Below, piece after piece: positions 41,943 to 50,856 of a stretch of 64,000 bases of DNA. The notes under the pieces were generated by a model. It saw only the letters and a program-made list of their open reading frames with translations. It did no database searches and was not told where the DNA came from. The DNA is from Streptomyces sp. B21-083 (GTDB lineage Bacteria; Actinomycetota; Actinomycetes; Streptomycetales; Streptomycetaceae): the NCBI RefSeq assembly GCF_036898825.1, contig NZ_JARUND010000001.1, positions 1,674,001 through 1,738,000 on the forward strand, read 5' to 3'. How positions within the stretch are numbered: position 1 is the first letter of the stretch; the number at the start of each line of letters is the position of its first letter. The translations under genes and the position numbers were made by a program.

Positions 41943-43346
41943 TCACTGGAGGTACTGGCAAGTTGAGCGGGGCGTGTACTGGCCGTGGCCGGCACGCCCC
42001 GCAAACTCCCGCTGGTTGATGACGAGTTCGCCGCGCGACAGGACCGTCTCGACGCGGCCGGTGAGCCGCTTGCCCTCGTACGCCGAGTAGTCGACGTTCA
42101 TGTGGTGGGTGGCGGCGGAGACGGTCTGCTCGGCGTGCGGGTCGTAGATGACGACGTCGGCGTCGGCGCCCGGGGCGATGGTGCCCTTCTTCGGGTAGAG
42201 GCCGAACATCCGGGCCGGGGTGGCGCAGGCGATCTCGATCCAGCGGCGGCGGCTGATGTGCCCGTCGACGACGGCCTGGTGGAGGAGGTCCATGCGGTTC
42301 TCGACGCCCGGGAGCCCGTTGGGGATCTTCGAGAAGTCGCCGCGCCCCAGCTCCTTCTGGCCCTCGAAGCAGAACGGGCAGTGGTCCGTGGAGACGACCT
42401 GGAGGTCGTTGGTCCTGAGGCCCCGCCAGAGCGCGGCCTGGTGGTCCTTGGGCCGCAGCGGCGTGCTGCACACGTACTTCGCGCCCTCGAAGTCCGGCTC
42501 GGCGAGGTTGTCGGTCGACAGGAACAGGTACTGCGGGCAGGTCTCGCCGAAGACATTGAGCCCTTCGTCGCGCGCCCGTGCCAGCTCGGCGACCGCCTCC
42601 TGCGCCGAGACATGGACGACGTACAGGGGCGCGCCGGCGACCTGTGCGAGCTTGATGGCGCGGTGGGTGGCCTCGGCTTCGAGGAGGGCCTTGCGGACCT
42701 CGCCGTGGTAGCGGGGGTCGGTCTCGCCACGGGCGAGCGCCTGTTCGACGAGGACGTCGATCGCGATGCCGTTCTCGGCGTGCATCATGATCAGGCCGCC
42801 GTTCTCGGCGGAGCGCTGCATGGCGCGCAGGATCTGGCCGTCGTCGCTGTAGAAGACGCCCGGGTAGGCCATGAACTGCTTGAAGGAGGTGACGCCCTCC
42901 TCGACCAGCAGGTCCATCTCCTTGAGCGTGTCCGGGTTCACGTCGGAGACGATCATGTGGAAGGCGTAGTCGATGGCGCAGTTGCCGTCGGCCTTGGCGT
43001 TCCAGGTGTCGAGTCCGTCGCGCAGCGACTTGCCGACGCTCTGCACGGCGAAGTCGATGATCGTGGTCGTTCCGCCCCAGGCGGCGGCCCGGGTGCCGGT
43101 CTCGAAGGTGTCCGAGGCGGCCGTACCGCCGAACGGCAGTTCCATGTGGGTGTGCGCGTCGACGCCGCCGGGGATGACGTACTTTCCGGTGGCGTCGATG
43201 GTCCGCTCGGCCGTCCATGCCTCGGCGGTCGCGCTGCCGCTGGTGGCGAGGGCTGCGATTCGGCCGTCCTCGATGAGGACGTCGGCGTGGATCTCGTCGG
43301 ACGCGGTGATGACGAGTCCGCTGCGGATGACAGTACGGCCGGTCAT
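41943..43346 (-). CDS. hydA: Dihydropyrimidinase / D-hydantoinase
   Basis: Opens dihydrouracil or dihydrothymine (or hydantoins) to the N-carbamoyl amino acid. The 467-residue amidohydrolase keeps the metal ligands: DAHTHME (His65, His67), the carbamylated lysine in GVTSFKQFMAYPG (Lys156), a histidine in LIMMHAEN and another in YVVHVSAQEA, and the aspartate in STDHCPFCF. The substrate loop residue in NRMDLLHQ is conserved. GGAGCG precedes the start. Confidence 0.95.
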   Translation of the reverse strand: MTGRTVIRSGLVITASDEIHADVLIEDGRIAALATSGSATAEAWTAERTIDATGKYVIPGGVDAHTHMELPFGGTAASDTFETGTRAAAWGGTTTIIDFAVQSVGKSLRDGLDTWNAKADGNCAIDYAFHMIVSDVNPDTLKEMDLLVEEGVTSFKQFMAYPGVFYSDDGQILRAMQRSAENGGLIMMHAENGIAIDVLVEQALARGETDPRYHGEVRKALLEAEATHRAIKLAQVAGAPLYVVHVSAQEAVAELARARDEGLNVFGETCPQYLFLSTDNLAEPDFEGAKYVCSTPLRPKDHQAALWRGLRTNDLQVVSTDHCPFCFEGQKELGRGDFSKIPNGLPGVENRMDLLHQAVVDGHISRRRWIEIACATPARMFGLYPKKGTIAPGADADVVIYDPHAEQTVSAATHHMNVDYSAYEGKRLTGRVETVLSRGELVINQREFAGRAGHGQYTPRSTCQYLQ

Positions 43347-43395
43347 GGTTCACGCTCCGTTCGGTTGTGTCGAAGGTGCGGGTTGTGTGTGGCTG

Positions 43396-43434
43396 GTCGC
43401 GCAGTTCCCCGCGCCCCTAAAAGCAGGGCGCGGG
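43396..43434. repeat. Common Streptomyces intergenic hairpin element
   Basis: CTGGTCGCGCAGTTCCCCGC is the beginning of a sequence I know as a very frequent intergenic repeat of Streptomyces genomes. It forms a perfect 9-bp stem, CCCGCGCCC (43408-43416) with GGGCGCGGG (43426-43434). It separates the amidohydrolase and dihydropyrimidinase genes and may act as a terminator or mRNA stabiliser. Confidence 0.7.
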
Positions 43435-43450
43435 TGTGACCGTCTGCTTG

Positions 43451-44293
43451 TTATGGAGCCGTCAGGGGGCCGTAGGCGTCGGGGCGGCGGTCGCGGAAGA
43501 ACTGCCAGCGGTCGCGGACCTCGCGCATCTTGGCCAGGTCCAGGTCGCGGACGACGAGTTCGGTCTCCTTGTCGCTGGCCACCTCGCCGACGAACTGCGC
43601 CTCCGGGTCCACGAAGTACGAGGTCCCGTAGAAGTCGTTGTCGCCCAGTTCCTCGACGCCGACCCGGTTGATCGCGCCGACGAAGTACTCGTTGGCGACG
43701 GCCGCCGCCGGCTGCTCCAGCTGCCACAGGTAGGAGGACAGGCCGCGCGACGTGGCCGACGGGTTGAAGACGATCTCGGCGCCTTCGAGGCCCAGCGCAC
43801 GCCAGCCCTCCGGGAAGTGCCGGTCGTAGCAGATGTAGACGCCGATCCTGCCCACGGCGGTGTCGAAGACGGGCCAGCCGGCGTTGCCCGGGCGGAAGTA
43901 GAACTTCTCCCAGAAGCCCGCGACCTGCGGAATGTGGTGCTTGCGGTACTTGCCGAGGTACGAGCCGTCCGCGTCGATCACGGCGGCCGTGTTGTAGAGG
44001 ACGCCGGGCTGCTCCTCCTCGTACATCGGCAGGACGAGGACGATGCCCAGTTCCTTGGCGAGCGCCTGGAAGCGCTTGACGATCGGGCCGTTCGGGATCT
44101 GCTCGGCGTACTCGTAGAACGCCTTGTCCTGCACCTGGCAGAAGTAGGGGCCGTAGAACAGCTCCTGGAAGCACATGACTTGAGCACCCTGCGCCGCGGC
44201 GTCGCGGACCGCCTGCTCGTGGACCTGGATCATCGACTCCTTGTCGCCGGTCCAGGCAGTCTGGAAAATGGCGGCGCGAATCACCCTGCTCAT
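43451..44293 (-). CDS. Nitrilase-superfamily N-carbamoyl-beta-amino acid amidohydrolase (copy 1)
   Basis: Predicted to release beta-alanine or 3-aminoisobutyrate, CO2 and ammonia from the product of HydA. The 280 residues carry the Glu-Lys-Cys triad: Glu44 (CFQELFYGPYFCQ), Lys118 (GKYRKHHIPQV) and Cys155 (GVYICYDRHFPEGW). It aligns without gaps to the copy at 47370; the C-terminal two thirds are nearly the same, whereas the first 100 residues differ, including the pocket-forming region. GGAGG precedes the start. Confidence 0.92.
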   Translation of the reverse strand: MSRVIRAAIFQTAWTGDKESMIQVHEQAVRDAAAQGAQVMCFQELFYGPYFCQVQDKAFYEYAEQIPNGPIVKRFQALAKELGIVLVLPMYEEEQPGVLYNTAAVIDADGSYLGKYRKHHIPQVAGFWEKFYFRPGNAGWPVFDTAVGRIGVYICYDRHFPEGWRALGLEGAEIVFNPSATSRGLSSYLWQLEQPAAAVANEYFVGAINRVGVEELGDNDFYGTSYFVDPEAQFVGEVASDKETELVVRDLDLAKMREVRDRWQFFRDRRPDAYGPLTAP

Positions 44294-44482
44294 CGGGACC
44301 TCCGGTCACTCGGTGTACGGCGAGCCTAGGAAGCCCGGAGATCGGGTTTGAGTTGCACGGTGTCACGCCTGCGGGCGTTCGGCGTTCCACGGTGTCACCC
44401 TGATTTCGGCCCATGTTTCACCACTGTTTTCCCGGGTCCTTCGATGTTTCGGAGCGGTAAGACGGCGCACTGGAGAGTGCGG

Positions 44483-46051
44483 TCACCGGCCTTGCTGAGC
44501 GTCGTGCGCGAGGAGCGCGATATGCACGGAGGCGGCCTGCTCGAAGTCGTCGAGATCGAGCCCGAGCCGCGTCTCTATCGCCTCCAGCCGGCGGTAGAGC
44601 GCGGGCCGCGAGACGTGGTGCAGTTGCGCGGTGCGTGACTTGTTGCGCCCAGTGGCGAGATAGGTCCGCAGCACGGGCAGCAGCTCGGACTCGCCCTCGG
44701 CCCCGCACAGCAGCCCGTCCAGCTCCCGTTCTGCGAACGCCTGTACGTGCGGATCGTCCCGCAGCAGCCGGACCAGGCCGCGCAGCCGTACGTCCCTCAG
44801 GTGCACCAGCACCGGCAGTTCCTGCCCGGCCGGGGTGTCCGCGACGGCCGCGGCGACGTGCAGCGCCTCACGCAGTCCGGTGGGTACGTCGTCCCAGTTG
44901 GCGAGCGCCTCGGCGGCGGCCACGACGGCCTTGCCCCCACCGGTCTCCGTGCGCAGCCGGAGCGCGAAGTGTGCGGCCAGTGCCTTGGCGTCCTGGTCCC
45001 GGGCGAGGCTCAGCAGGACGGCGGTGGCGTCGTCGGCCAGCTCGGCGACCAGCCCAGGCAGCCCCAACAGCCTGAGTACGCGGTCGAGTTCGGCGGGGTC
45101 ACCGTCCCGTACGACGAGCGGCACGAAGGTCCGCCGGTTGACGGGCAGCCCGGCGGCCCGCGCCCGGGGAAGGAGCTGCCTGGCCGGTACGACACCGCTC
45201 ACCAGGTCGGTCAGCAGGCTCTGCGCCGACTGCTCCTCCCAGGTGTGCACCGAGCCCCCGAGCATGCGGTGCAGGACGAGAGCCTCGGCGGCCCGGTCGG
45301 CGAGGAGGCGTCCGGTGGCGGTGTCACCCCGGTAGCCGCAGAGCACGATCCGCCCCCAGCGTTCCCCGCGCCCGCCCAGTTCGGCCCGGATCCAGCCGTC
45401 GCCCTCGCTCCCGCCGGCCTGCCGGGAGATGCGCTCCCAGTCGCGCAGCACGTCGTCCACGGCCGACCGCTCCCCCGCCGTGGCGAGGACCCGATGGGCG
45501 AGGTTGGTGACGACGACGGGACAGGCGCTGTGCGAGGCGACCTCGTCGAGCAGCGGCTGCAGCGGGGCGCCGGAGGTGATGAGCCCGGTGAGAGCGGTCC
45601 GCACCGTCTCGGACAGGCTCACGGCGGCGAACTTCCGCCGTACGAGCCGGGACTGGACCTCCTCCGTCAACTCCGCGAAGGGGAAGGGCCGGTGGAGTAC
45701 CACCATCGGCAGTCCGCACCGCTCGGCCGCGCGCCGCATGACGTCCGGCGGCGAGGGGAAGGCCCGTCCGAGCCCGAGGACGACGGCGGCGGCCTCCGCC
45801 CGGTGCAGCGAGCGGATGTACTCGGCCTGGGCCTCCTCGTCCCCGGCGAGCAGCACGCCGGTGGTGAGGATCATCTCGCCGCCGCTCAGCATCACGCCGA
45901 CGTCGGCGGCCTCGGCGACATGCACCCAGCGCACGGCCCGGTCGAGCTGGCCGGCTCCGGCCACCACCTCGGGCTCCCCGGCGAGCACCCGTTCCAGGCC
46001 GAGGACCTGACGGACCGACAGGGCGGGTTCCAAGGTGGTGGTCGTAAGCAT
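44483..46051 (-). CDS. PucR-family transcriptional regulator of the pyrimidine block
   Basis: A 522-residue regulator with the N-terminal PucR domain (SVRQVLGLERVLAGEPEVVA, GGEMILTTGVLLAGDEE), a GGDEF-like middle region and a C-terminal helix-turn-helix (TYLATGRNKSRTAQLHHVSR followed by PALYRRLEAIE). PucR proteins typically activate purine or pyrimidine catabolic genes in response to a pathway metabolite. It lies inside the gene set it probably controls. The same frame is open further upstream through the aminotransferase gene, but ATG 46051 matches the domain start. Confidence 0.92.
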   Translation of the reverse strand: MLTTTTLEPALSVRQVLGLERVLAGEPEVVAGAGQLDRAVRWVHVAEAADVGVMLSGGEMILTTGVLLAGDEEAQAEYIRSLHRAEAAAVVLGLGRAFPSPPDVMRRAAERCGLPMVVLHRPFPFAELTEEVQSRLVRRKFAAVSLSETVRTALTGLITSGAPLQPLLDEVASHSACPVVVTNLAHRVLATAGERSAVDDVLRDWERISRQAGGSEGDGWIRAELGGRGERWGRIVLCGYRGDTATGRLLADRAAEALVLHRMLGGSVHTWEEQSAQSLLTDLVSGVVPARQLLPRARAAGLPVNRRTFVPLVVRDGDPAELDRVLRLLGLPGLVAELADDATAVLLSLARDQDAKALAAHFALRLRTETGGGKAVVAAAEALANWDDVPTGLREALHVAAAVADTPAGQELPVLVHLRDVRLRGLVRLLRDDPHVQAFAERELDGLLCGAEGESELLPVLRTYLATGRNKSRTAQLHHVSRPALYRRLEAIETRLGLDLDDFEQAASVHIALLAHDAQQGR

Positions 46052-46086
46052 GGGGCCGACTTTCTTGCTGTGTTCCCGCTGCGGTG

Positions 46087-47373
46087 TTACTGGACGCGGC
46101 TCCTCAGAGCACGTTCGAGGATCGCGGCGCCCTCCTCGGCCTCCGCGACGGTGAGGGACAGCGGCGGTGCGATGCGCAGCGCGCTGGTGTTGTGGCCTCC
46201 GCCCTTGCCGAGGAGCAGCCCCTCCTCCCGGGCCGCTTCGAGCACGGCGGCGGCGGTCTCCGGGTCGGCGGTGTCGGTACCGGGCTTGACCAGCTCGATG
46301 CCGATCATCAGCCCGCGCCCACGTACCTCCCGTACGCCCGGAAGCTGCGCGGCGACGGCCCGCAGCCGTTCGATGAGGAGTCCGCCGACGCGCCGGGCGT
46401 TGCCCTGGAGGTCGTGTTCCAGGAGGTACGTGAGGTTGGCGAGGCCGGCCGCCATGGTGATCTGGGTGCCGCCGAAGGTGGAGATGGAGTTGGAGTCGAG
46501 GCAGTTCATGATCTCGGCGCGGGCCACGACCCCGCCGATGGACATGCCGTTGCCGATGCCCTTGGCGAAGGTGAGGATGTCCGGCGGACCGTTCTCCGCG
46601 TGTGCCTGCCAGCCCCAGAAGTGCTCGCCGGTGCGGCCCCAGCCGGTCTGTACCTCGTCGGCGATCCACAGGATGCCGCGCTCCTGGAGCACCCGCCGGA
46701 AGGCCGCGTACAGCCCGTCGGGCGGTGAGGTGAAGCCGCCGACGCCCTGGATGGGTTCGGCGATCAGGGCCGCGGGCGGGCGGACGTGCCCGAGCAGGTC
46801 CTCCAGGTCGTCGACGCAGGCGGCGATGAACTCGTCGTCGCTCAGCTCGGCGTACGGACCACGGGTGCGGACGCCGCCGTGGACGTACAGGGTCTGGAGC
46901 GGGGACAGGGAGGTCGGGGACCAGCCCTTGTTGCCGGTGATGCCGACCGTGCTGAAGGAGCGGCCGTGGTAGCTGTTGCGCATCGCCAGGATCTGGTTGC
47001 TGCGCCGGTAGGAGGTGGCGAGGAGGAGGGCCGTGTCGTTGGCCTCGGTCCCGGAGGTGGTGAAGAAGACGCGGGCGTCGGGGATCCCTGACAGCTCGGC
47101 GATGCGCTCGGCCATTTCGACCATGGGCCGGTTGAGGTAGAGAGTCGACGAGTGGATGATCCGCCCGGCCTGTTCGCTGACCGCCTTGGTGATCTCGGGC
47201 AGGGCGTGCGCGGTCATCGTGGTGAGGATGCCGCCGAAGAAGTCGAGGTACCGCTTCCCGTCCGCGTCCCAGACGTGCCGGCCCTCGCCGTGCGTGATCT
47301 CGATGGGGTCCGCGTAGTAGAGGGCGAGCCAGTCCGGCAGAACTGCCTTGTGACGCCCGTACAGATCACTCAC
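46087..47373 (-). CDS. Class III aminotransferase (beta-alanine / 3-aminoisobutyrate type)
   Basis: PLP enzyme of 428 residues predicted to deaminate the beta-amino acids produced by the amidohydrolases. Motifs include FTTSGTEANDTALLLATS, NSYHGRSFSTVGITG, the aspartate in ILWIADEVQTGWGRTGEHFW and the PLP lysine in LTFAKGIGNGMSIGGVVA. The overall pattern resembles AGXT2-like alanine-glyoxylate/beta-alanine aminotransferases. The GTG start overlaps the stop of the preceding amidohydrolase gene by 4 bp (GTGA), so both are translationally coupled. Confidence 0.92.
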   Translation of the reverse strand: MSDLYGRHKAVLPDWLALYYADPIEITHGEGRHVWDADGKRYLDFFGGILTTMTAHALPEITKAVSEQAGRIIHSSTLYLNRPMVEMAERIAELSGIPDARVFFTTSGTEANDTALLLATSYRRSNQILAMRNSYHGRSFSTVGITGNKGWSPTSLSPLQTLYVHGGVRTRGPYAELSDDEFIAACVDDLEDLLGHVRPPAALIAEPIQGVGGFTSPPDGLYAAFRRVLQERGILWIADEVQTGWGRTGEHFWGWQAHAENGPPDILTFAKGIGNGMSIGGVVARAEIMNCLDSNSISTFGGTQITMAAGLANLTYLLEHDLQGNARRVGGLLIERLRAVAAQLPGVREVRGRGLMIGIELVKPGTDTADPETAAAVLEAAREEGLLLGKGGGHNTSALRIAPPLSLTVAEAEEGAAILERALRSRVQ

Positions 47374-48212
47374 GGCTGCACCAGCCCTTCGTACGCGTCC
47401 GGCCGCCGGTCCCGGTAGAAGGCCCACTGCTGCCGGACTTCCTCGATGAGATCGAAATCAAGATCCCGCACGACGAGTTCCTCGTCCTGGTCGCTCGCGA
47501 CCTCGCCGACGAACTGACCGCGCGGGTTCACGAAGTACGAGGTCCCGTAGAAGTCGTTGTCCCCGTACTCCTCCTGGCCGACCCGGTTGATGGCGGCGAC
47601 GAAGTACTCGTTGGCGACGGCCGCCGCGGGCTGCTCCAGCTGCCACAGGTGGGAGGAGAGGCCCCGGTGGGTCGCGGACGGGTTGTAGACGAGCTGCGCG
47701 CCGTTCAGACCGAGCTGACGCCAGCCCTCCGGGAAGTGGCGGTCGTAGCAGATGTAGACGCCGACCTTCCCCACGGCCGTCTCGAAGACGGGCCAGCCGA
47801 CGTTGCCGGGCTTGAAGTAGTACTTCTCCCAGAAGCCCTTGACCTGCGGGATGTGGTGCTTGCGGTACTTGCCGAGGTAGGTCCCGTCTGCGTCGATCAC
47901 GGCCGCGGTGTTGTAGTAGAACCCGGACTGCTCGACCTCGAACACGGGTACGACGATGACCATGCCGGTCTCGCGCGCCAGTTCCCGCATCCGGGTGACG
48001 GTCGGCCCGTCCGGGACGGGCTCGGCCCAGCGGTAGTGCTCGGGCTCCTGGACCTGGCAGAAGTAGGGCGCGTTGAAGACTTCCTGGAATCCGATGACCT
48101 TGGCGCCCTGCCGGGCGGCCTCACGGGCGTGCTCCACATGTTTGGCGACCATGGACTCGGTGTCGCCGGTCCAGGTGGCCTGGACCAGAGCGGCACGTAC
48201 GACATTGGCCAT
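47370..48212 (-). CDS. Nitrilase-superfamily amidohydrolase (copy 2)
   Basis: Paralogue of the 43451 gene, also 280 residues, with the same triad (Glu44 in GFQEVFNAPYF, Lys118 in GKYRKHHIP, Cys155 in YICYDRHF). It is first in the block, has AAGGAG before its ATG and overlaps the aminotransferase gene by 4 bp. Differences are concentrated in the first 100 residues, so the two copies may handle different carbamoyl substrates, for example those derived from uracil and thymine. The 171 bp upstream hold no clear promoter box. Confidence 0.92.
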   Translation of the reverse strand: MANVVRAALVQATWTGDTESMVAKHVEHAREAARQGAKVIGFQEVFNAPYFCQVQEPEHYRWAEPVPDGPTVTRMRELARETGMVIVVPVFEVEQSGFYYNTAAVIDADGTYLGKYRKHHIPQVKGFWEKYYFKPGNVGWPVFETAVGKVGVYICYDRHFPEGWRQLGLNGAQLVYNPSATHRGLSSHLWQLEQPAAAVANEYFVAAINRVGQEEYGDNDFYGTSYFVNPRGQFVGEVASDQDEELVVRDLDFDLIEEVRQQWAFYRDRRPDAYEGLVQP

Positions 48213-48383
48213 GACCTGCTCCTTCGGCTGGACGTCAGAGAGCCTCTACGCCCGTAGACAAGGTCACAAAGGTCGTAGGGGCTTGAAAGTAAGCCTCCGG
48301 AGGAGCCTTGCCAAGACCATCGTCGTTAACCCGCGGAGTCGATCACGTTTCACACTCCTGTGGGCGAGTCGCGTCCAGCCGGA

Positions 48384-50402
48384 TCACGCGCTGTGGCCGG
48401 CGACCCGGAGTGCGTGCACCAGATCCCAGTACCGGTCCTCGGAGGCACCCCGGGCCGCCTCCAGGAGCAGGGGTACGAGGCGCTGGGGGTCGGCGGCGAC
48501 ACTGCGGGCGGCCTCCTCGGGGGTGCGGACCCGGACGTACGCGTCGAGGAGCGCCCGCACCTCACGCTGTCTGCCGCCCTCGGCGAGCCGGAGCACGGCC
48601 TCGCCCACCTCCTGGGCGGGGCGCGCCATCCCCTGCCGGAGTATCTGCTCACCGTCGGTCGCCCGGCCCGCCGCGACGAGCGCGTCGGCTGCGGCGACCA
48701 GCCGGTCGGCCGGCAGCGAGGCGGCCTCCCACAGCAGGGTCGCCCAGTCGGCGCCGAGCCCCGCGCGGTGCAGTTCGGCGGCGAGCAGCGGAAAGCGGGC
48801 GGCGGCCCACTGGGACGCCTCCACGAGCAGCGCGTGCGCCTCGCCGGTGCGTCCCTCGCCACGCAGCCGTACGAGGGTGCGGACGGTGTCGATGGTGTCG
48901 TGCCGGGCGTCGTCGTCCAGCGCCTCCCGCACGGGCGTCGCGGGTTTGGCGGCAGCGGCGGCCCCGGCGAACCGCGCCCCGCGCGGACTACGGCGGCCCG
49001 CGGTGGCGGCGGGCGCGGGCGTCACCGGCGCCTGGGTGGGGTCGGCGGTGGGCGTAGAGCCGGTGTCCGCGTCGTCCATCATTCCGGCGAACCGGGCACT
49101 GCCACGGCCACGGCGCTTGGCGCGCGGCTTGGCGGCGGGGCGGGGATCTGCGGGCTCGGGAGCGGGGGTCGGGGGCTCGTACCAGTCGGCGGGGAGCTGA
49201 GGGGCTGTGGTGCCACCGGAAGCGTCGTCCTGCCGGGCGCCGTCAGGGTCACCGCCCGGCCCGAAGCGCCGACCGCCGTCCCGCCCGACGGACACGCCGT
49301 CGCCGGAGTCCTGCCCACCGGGGCCGCGGCCCTCGCCCTGACGGTCTTGATCGTCCGCGCGGCCGGCGCTGCGGTCGCTGCCGTGACGGCCACCGTCCTG
49401 GTCGGCCGCCCGGCCGGCCCGTCGGGCACCGTCACGCCAGGCGGGAGCCTCGTCGCCGGGACCCTGGCGGCCGGGGCCTCGGTCGTCGCCGTAGGCGGCC
49501 GGGCGGACCTCGTGTCGGTCACCTGCCCGGCCGGCGCCGTCGCGCCACGCGGGTGCGCCCTCGCCGGAGATTCGGCGGCCTGGACCGAGATCGTCGTTGC
49601 TGCGGGCGCCGTCGGGCCAGGCGGGAGCCTCGTCGCCGGAAACCGGGCCGCCGGTGCCTCGGTCGTCGCCGTAGGCGGTCGGGCGGGCGGCGGATTCGTC
49701 GGTCGGGTGGGCGGGGCCGTGGGGGCCGTCGCGCCACGCGGGGGCGTCGTCGTACCGCTGTTCGTCGGGGTGGGTGCGTTGTCTCGGCAGGGTCAGGGGG
49801 TCGTCGGCAGGGTGCGGCGTGTTCTGGGCGCGGCCGGCGAACAGGTCTGCCTCGTCGTCGCGGTCGCGGTGCGGGAAGGGTGCCCGGCTCACCGTCCTGC
49901 GGGCCAACTGGTCGAGGCGGTAACGGAGTTCGACGCAGCGTGCGGAGGCGCGTTCATGGTCGTCGTGGGCCCAGGCCAGGTCGAGGCGAAGACCCTCGGC
50001 CTCCTCGTGGGTGGCGGCGGAGGCGAGCGACCGCCCCAGTTCGGCGAGCCGCTCGGCGGCGTACTTCTGTTCCCGGAGCATCACGTCGAGCCGGTCCCCG
50101 AGGGTGTCGCGGGCGCCGGGACGGGTGTCGAACGCGGCGAGCGCGGCCTGGTGCAGGGCACGCGCCTGCTCGGCCTCCGGGGCGACCGGTCCCGTTCCGT
50201 ACCCGGCGGCGAGATCCTGGAGCAGCGCGTCCACCACGTCCCAGGGCGGCACTTCGTGCCCGTCCAGGCAGGCACGCATACCGTCGGGGTCGCGCTCCCA
50301 GAACACGCCGCACCAGCCCGCGCCCTGGTCGAGGCGGGCCAACAGCCCGTTCAGATACCGCGCGAACTCCCGCACCTGCCCCGGGAGCTGTTCCACCGCC
50401 AT
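48384..50402 (-). CDS. Repeat-rich hypothetical protein with helical end domains
   Basis: A 672-residue cytoplasmic protein. The N-terminal 190 residues are helical (for example LPGQVREFARYLNGLLARLD and a coiled-coil stretch near RLAELGRSLASAATHEEAEG). The middle (about 210-400) is disordered and built of repeats around GDEAPAWRDGARR and AYGDDRG. The C-terminal 200 residues are an armadillo-like helical domain (TLVRLRGEGRTGEAHALLVE, RLAEGGRQREVRALLDAYVR). Two RGxARFAG motifs mark the linker. The architecture suggests a scaffold; the function is unknown. The start could also be GTG 50411. Confidence 0.8.
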   Translation of the reverse strand: MAVEQLPGQVREFARYLNGLLARLDQGAGWCGVFWERDPDGMRACLDGHEVPPWDVVDALLQDLAAGYGTGPVAPEAEQARALHQAALAAFDTRPGARDTLGDRLDVMLREQKYAAERLAELGRSLASAATHEEAEGLRLDLAWAHDDHERASARCVELRYRLDQLARRTVSRAPFPHRDRDDEADLFAGRAQNTPHPADDPLTLPRQRTHPDEQRYDDAPAWRDGPHGPAHPTDESAARPTAYGDDRGTGGPVSGDEAPAWPDGARSNDDLGPGRRISGEGAPAWRDGAGRAGDRHEVRPAAYGDDRGPGRQGPGDEAPAWRDGARRAGRAADQDGGRHGSDRSAGRADDQDRQGEGRGPGGQDSGDGVSVGRDGGRRFGPGGDPDGARQDDASGGTTAPQLPADWYEPPTPAPEPADPRPAAKPRAKRRGRGSARFAGMMDDADTGSTPTADPTQAPVTPAPAATAGRRSPRGARFAGAAAAAKPATPVREALDDDARHDTIDTVRTLVRLRGEGRTGEAHALLVEASQWAAARFPLLAAELHRAGLGADWATLLWEAASLPADRLVAAADALVAAGRATDGEQILRQGMARPAQEVGEAVLRLAEGGRQREVRALLDAYVRVRTPEEAARSVAADPQRLVPLLLEAARGASEDRYWDLVHALRVAGHSA
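49425..49690. repeat. 180-bp coding tandem repeat
   Basis: The stretch starting at 49441 recurs at 49621, exactly 180 bp (60 codons) later, with most of 60 bases identical, including the run GCGGGAGCCTCGTCGCCGG. A weaker copy lies around 49730. The repeats encode the GDEAPAW.DGAR and AYGDDRG units of the surrounding gene. Confidence 0.8.
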
Positions 50403-50563
50403 GACGTCCACCCCATGCCCGACCGGAGTTCTCCGCCCGTAGAAAACACCAGCCGTGTTACGGATGGGCTACGGGGGGTTTTCGGACCGGACGCAGAGTA
50501 CCGCGCGCCCAGCGGAACGTGACGTGAAGAACTGACACATTGGCCAAAACCGCCCCCCGGGGC

Positions 50564-50824
50564 TCACGCCGCGACCGGGGCCAACGGCTCGCATCGCCCG
50601 ACGAGTTCGTCCATGGACAGCCCGAGGACCCGCGCCAGCGCCGCGACCGTGAAGAAGGCCGGGGTCGGCGCGCGGCCGGTCTCGATCTTGCGGAGGGTCT
50701 CGGCGGAGATACCGGCGTGCGCCGCGATGTGCGCCATGCTGCGACCGCCACGCGCCTCGCGCAGCAACCGGCCGAGCCGCTCGCCACGTTCACGCTCTTC
50801 GGGGGTGAGAGGAGTGCGTACCAT
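50564..50824 (-). CDS. XRE-family helix-turn-helix regulator
   Basis: The 86-residue protein is a single Cro/C1-type domain: LGRLLREARGGRSMAHIAAH, AGISAETLRKIETGRAPTPA and FTVAALARVLGLSMDELVG. It is divergent from a methionine aminopeptidase gene with only 32 bp between start codons. A palindrome in the middle is the likely operator, so it probably represses itself and the peptidase gene. Confidence 0.9.
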   Translation of the reverse strand: MVRTPLTPEERERGERLGRLLREARGGRSMAHIAAHAGISAETLRKIETGRAPTPAFFTVAALARVLGLSMDELVGRCEPLAPVAA

Positions 50825-50856
50825 GCCGCCATTCTAATACCGGTATAGTAATTGGC
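50825..50856. promoter_or_regulatory. 32-bp divergent promoter with central palindrome, both sides leaderless
   Basis: On the minus strand TAGAAT (50831-50836) is 6 nt before the XRE start. On the plus strand TATAGT (50844-50849) is 7 nt before the aminopeptidase start. Between and overlapping them lies the perfect palindrome ATACCGGTAT (50837-50846). No Shine-Dalgarno sequence fits in either direction. Confidence 0.7.

Noticed and set aside
44483..46669. A PucR protein extended to 728 residues
   Set aside because: The extra N-terminal part is read-through antisense-like frame inside the aminotransferase gene. The PucR domain begins right after ATG 46051.
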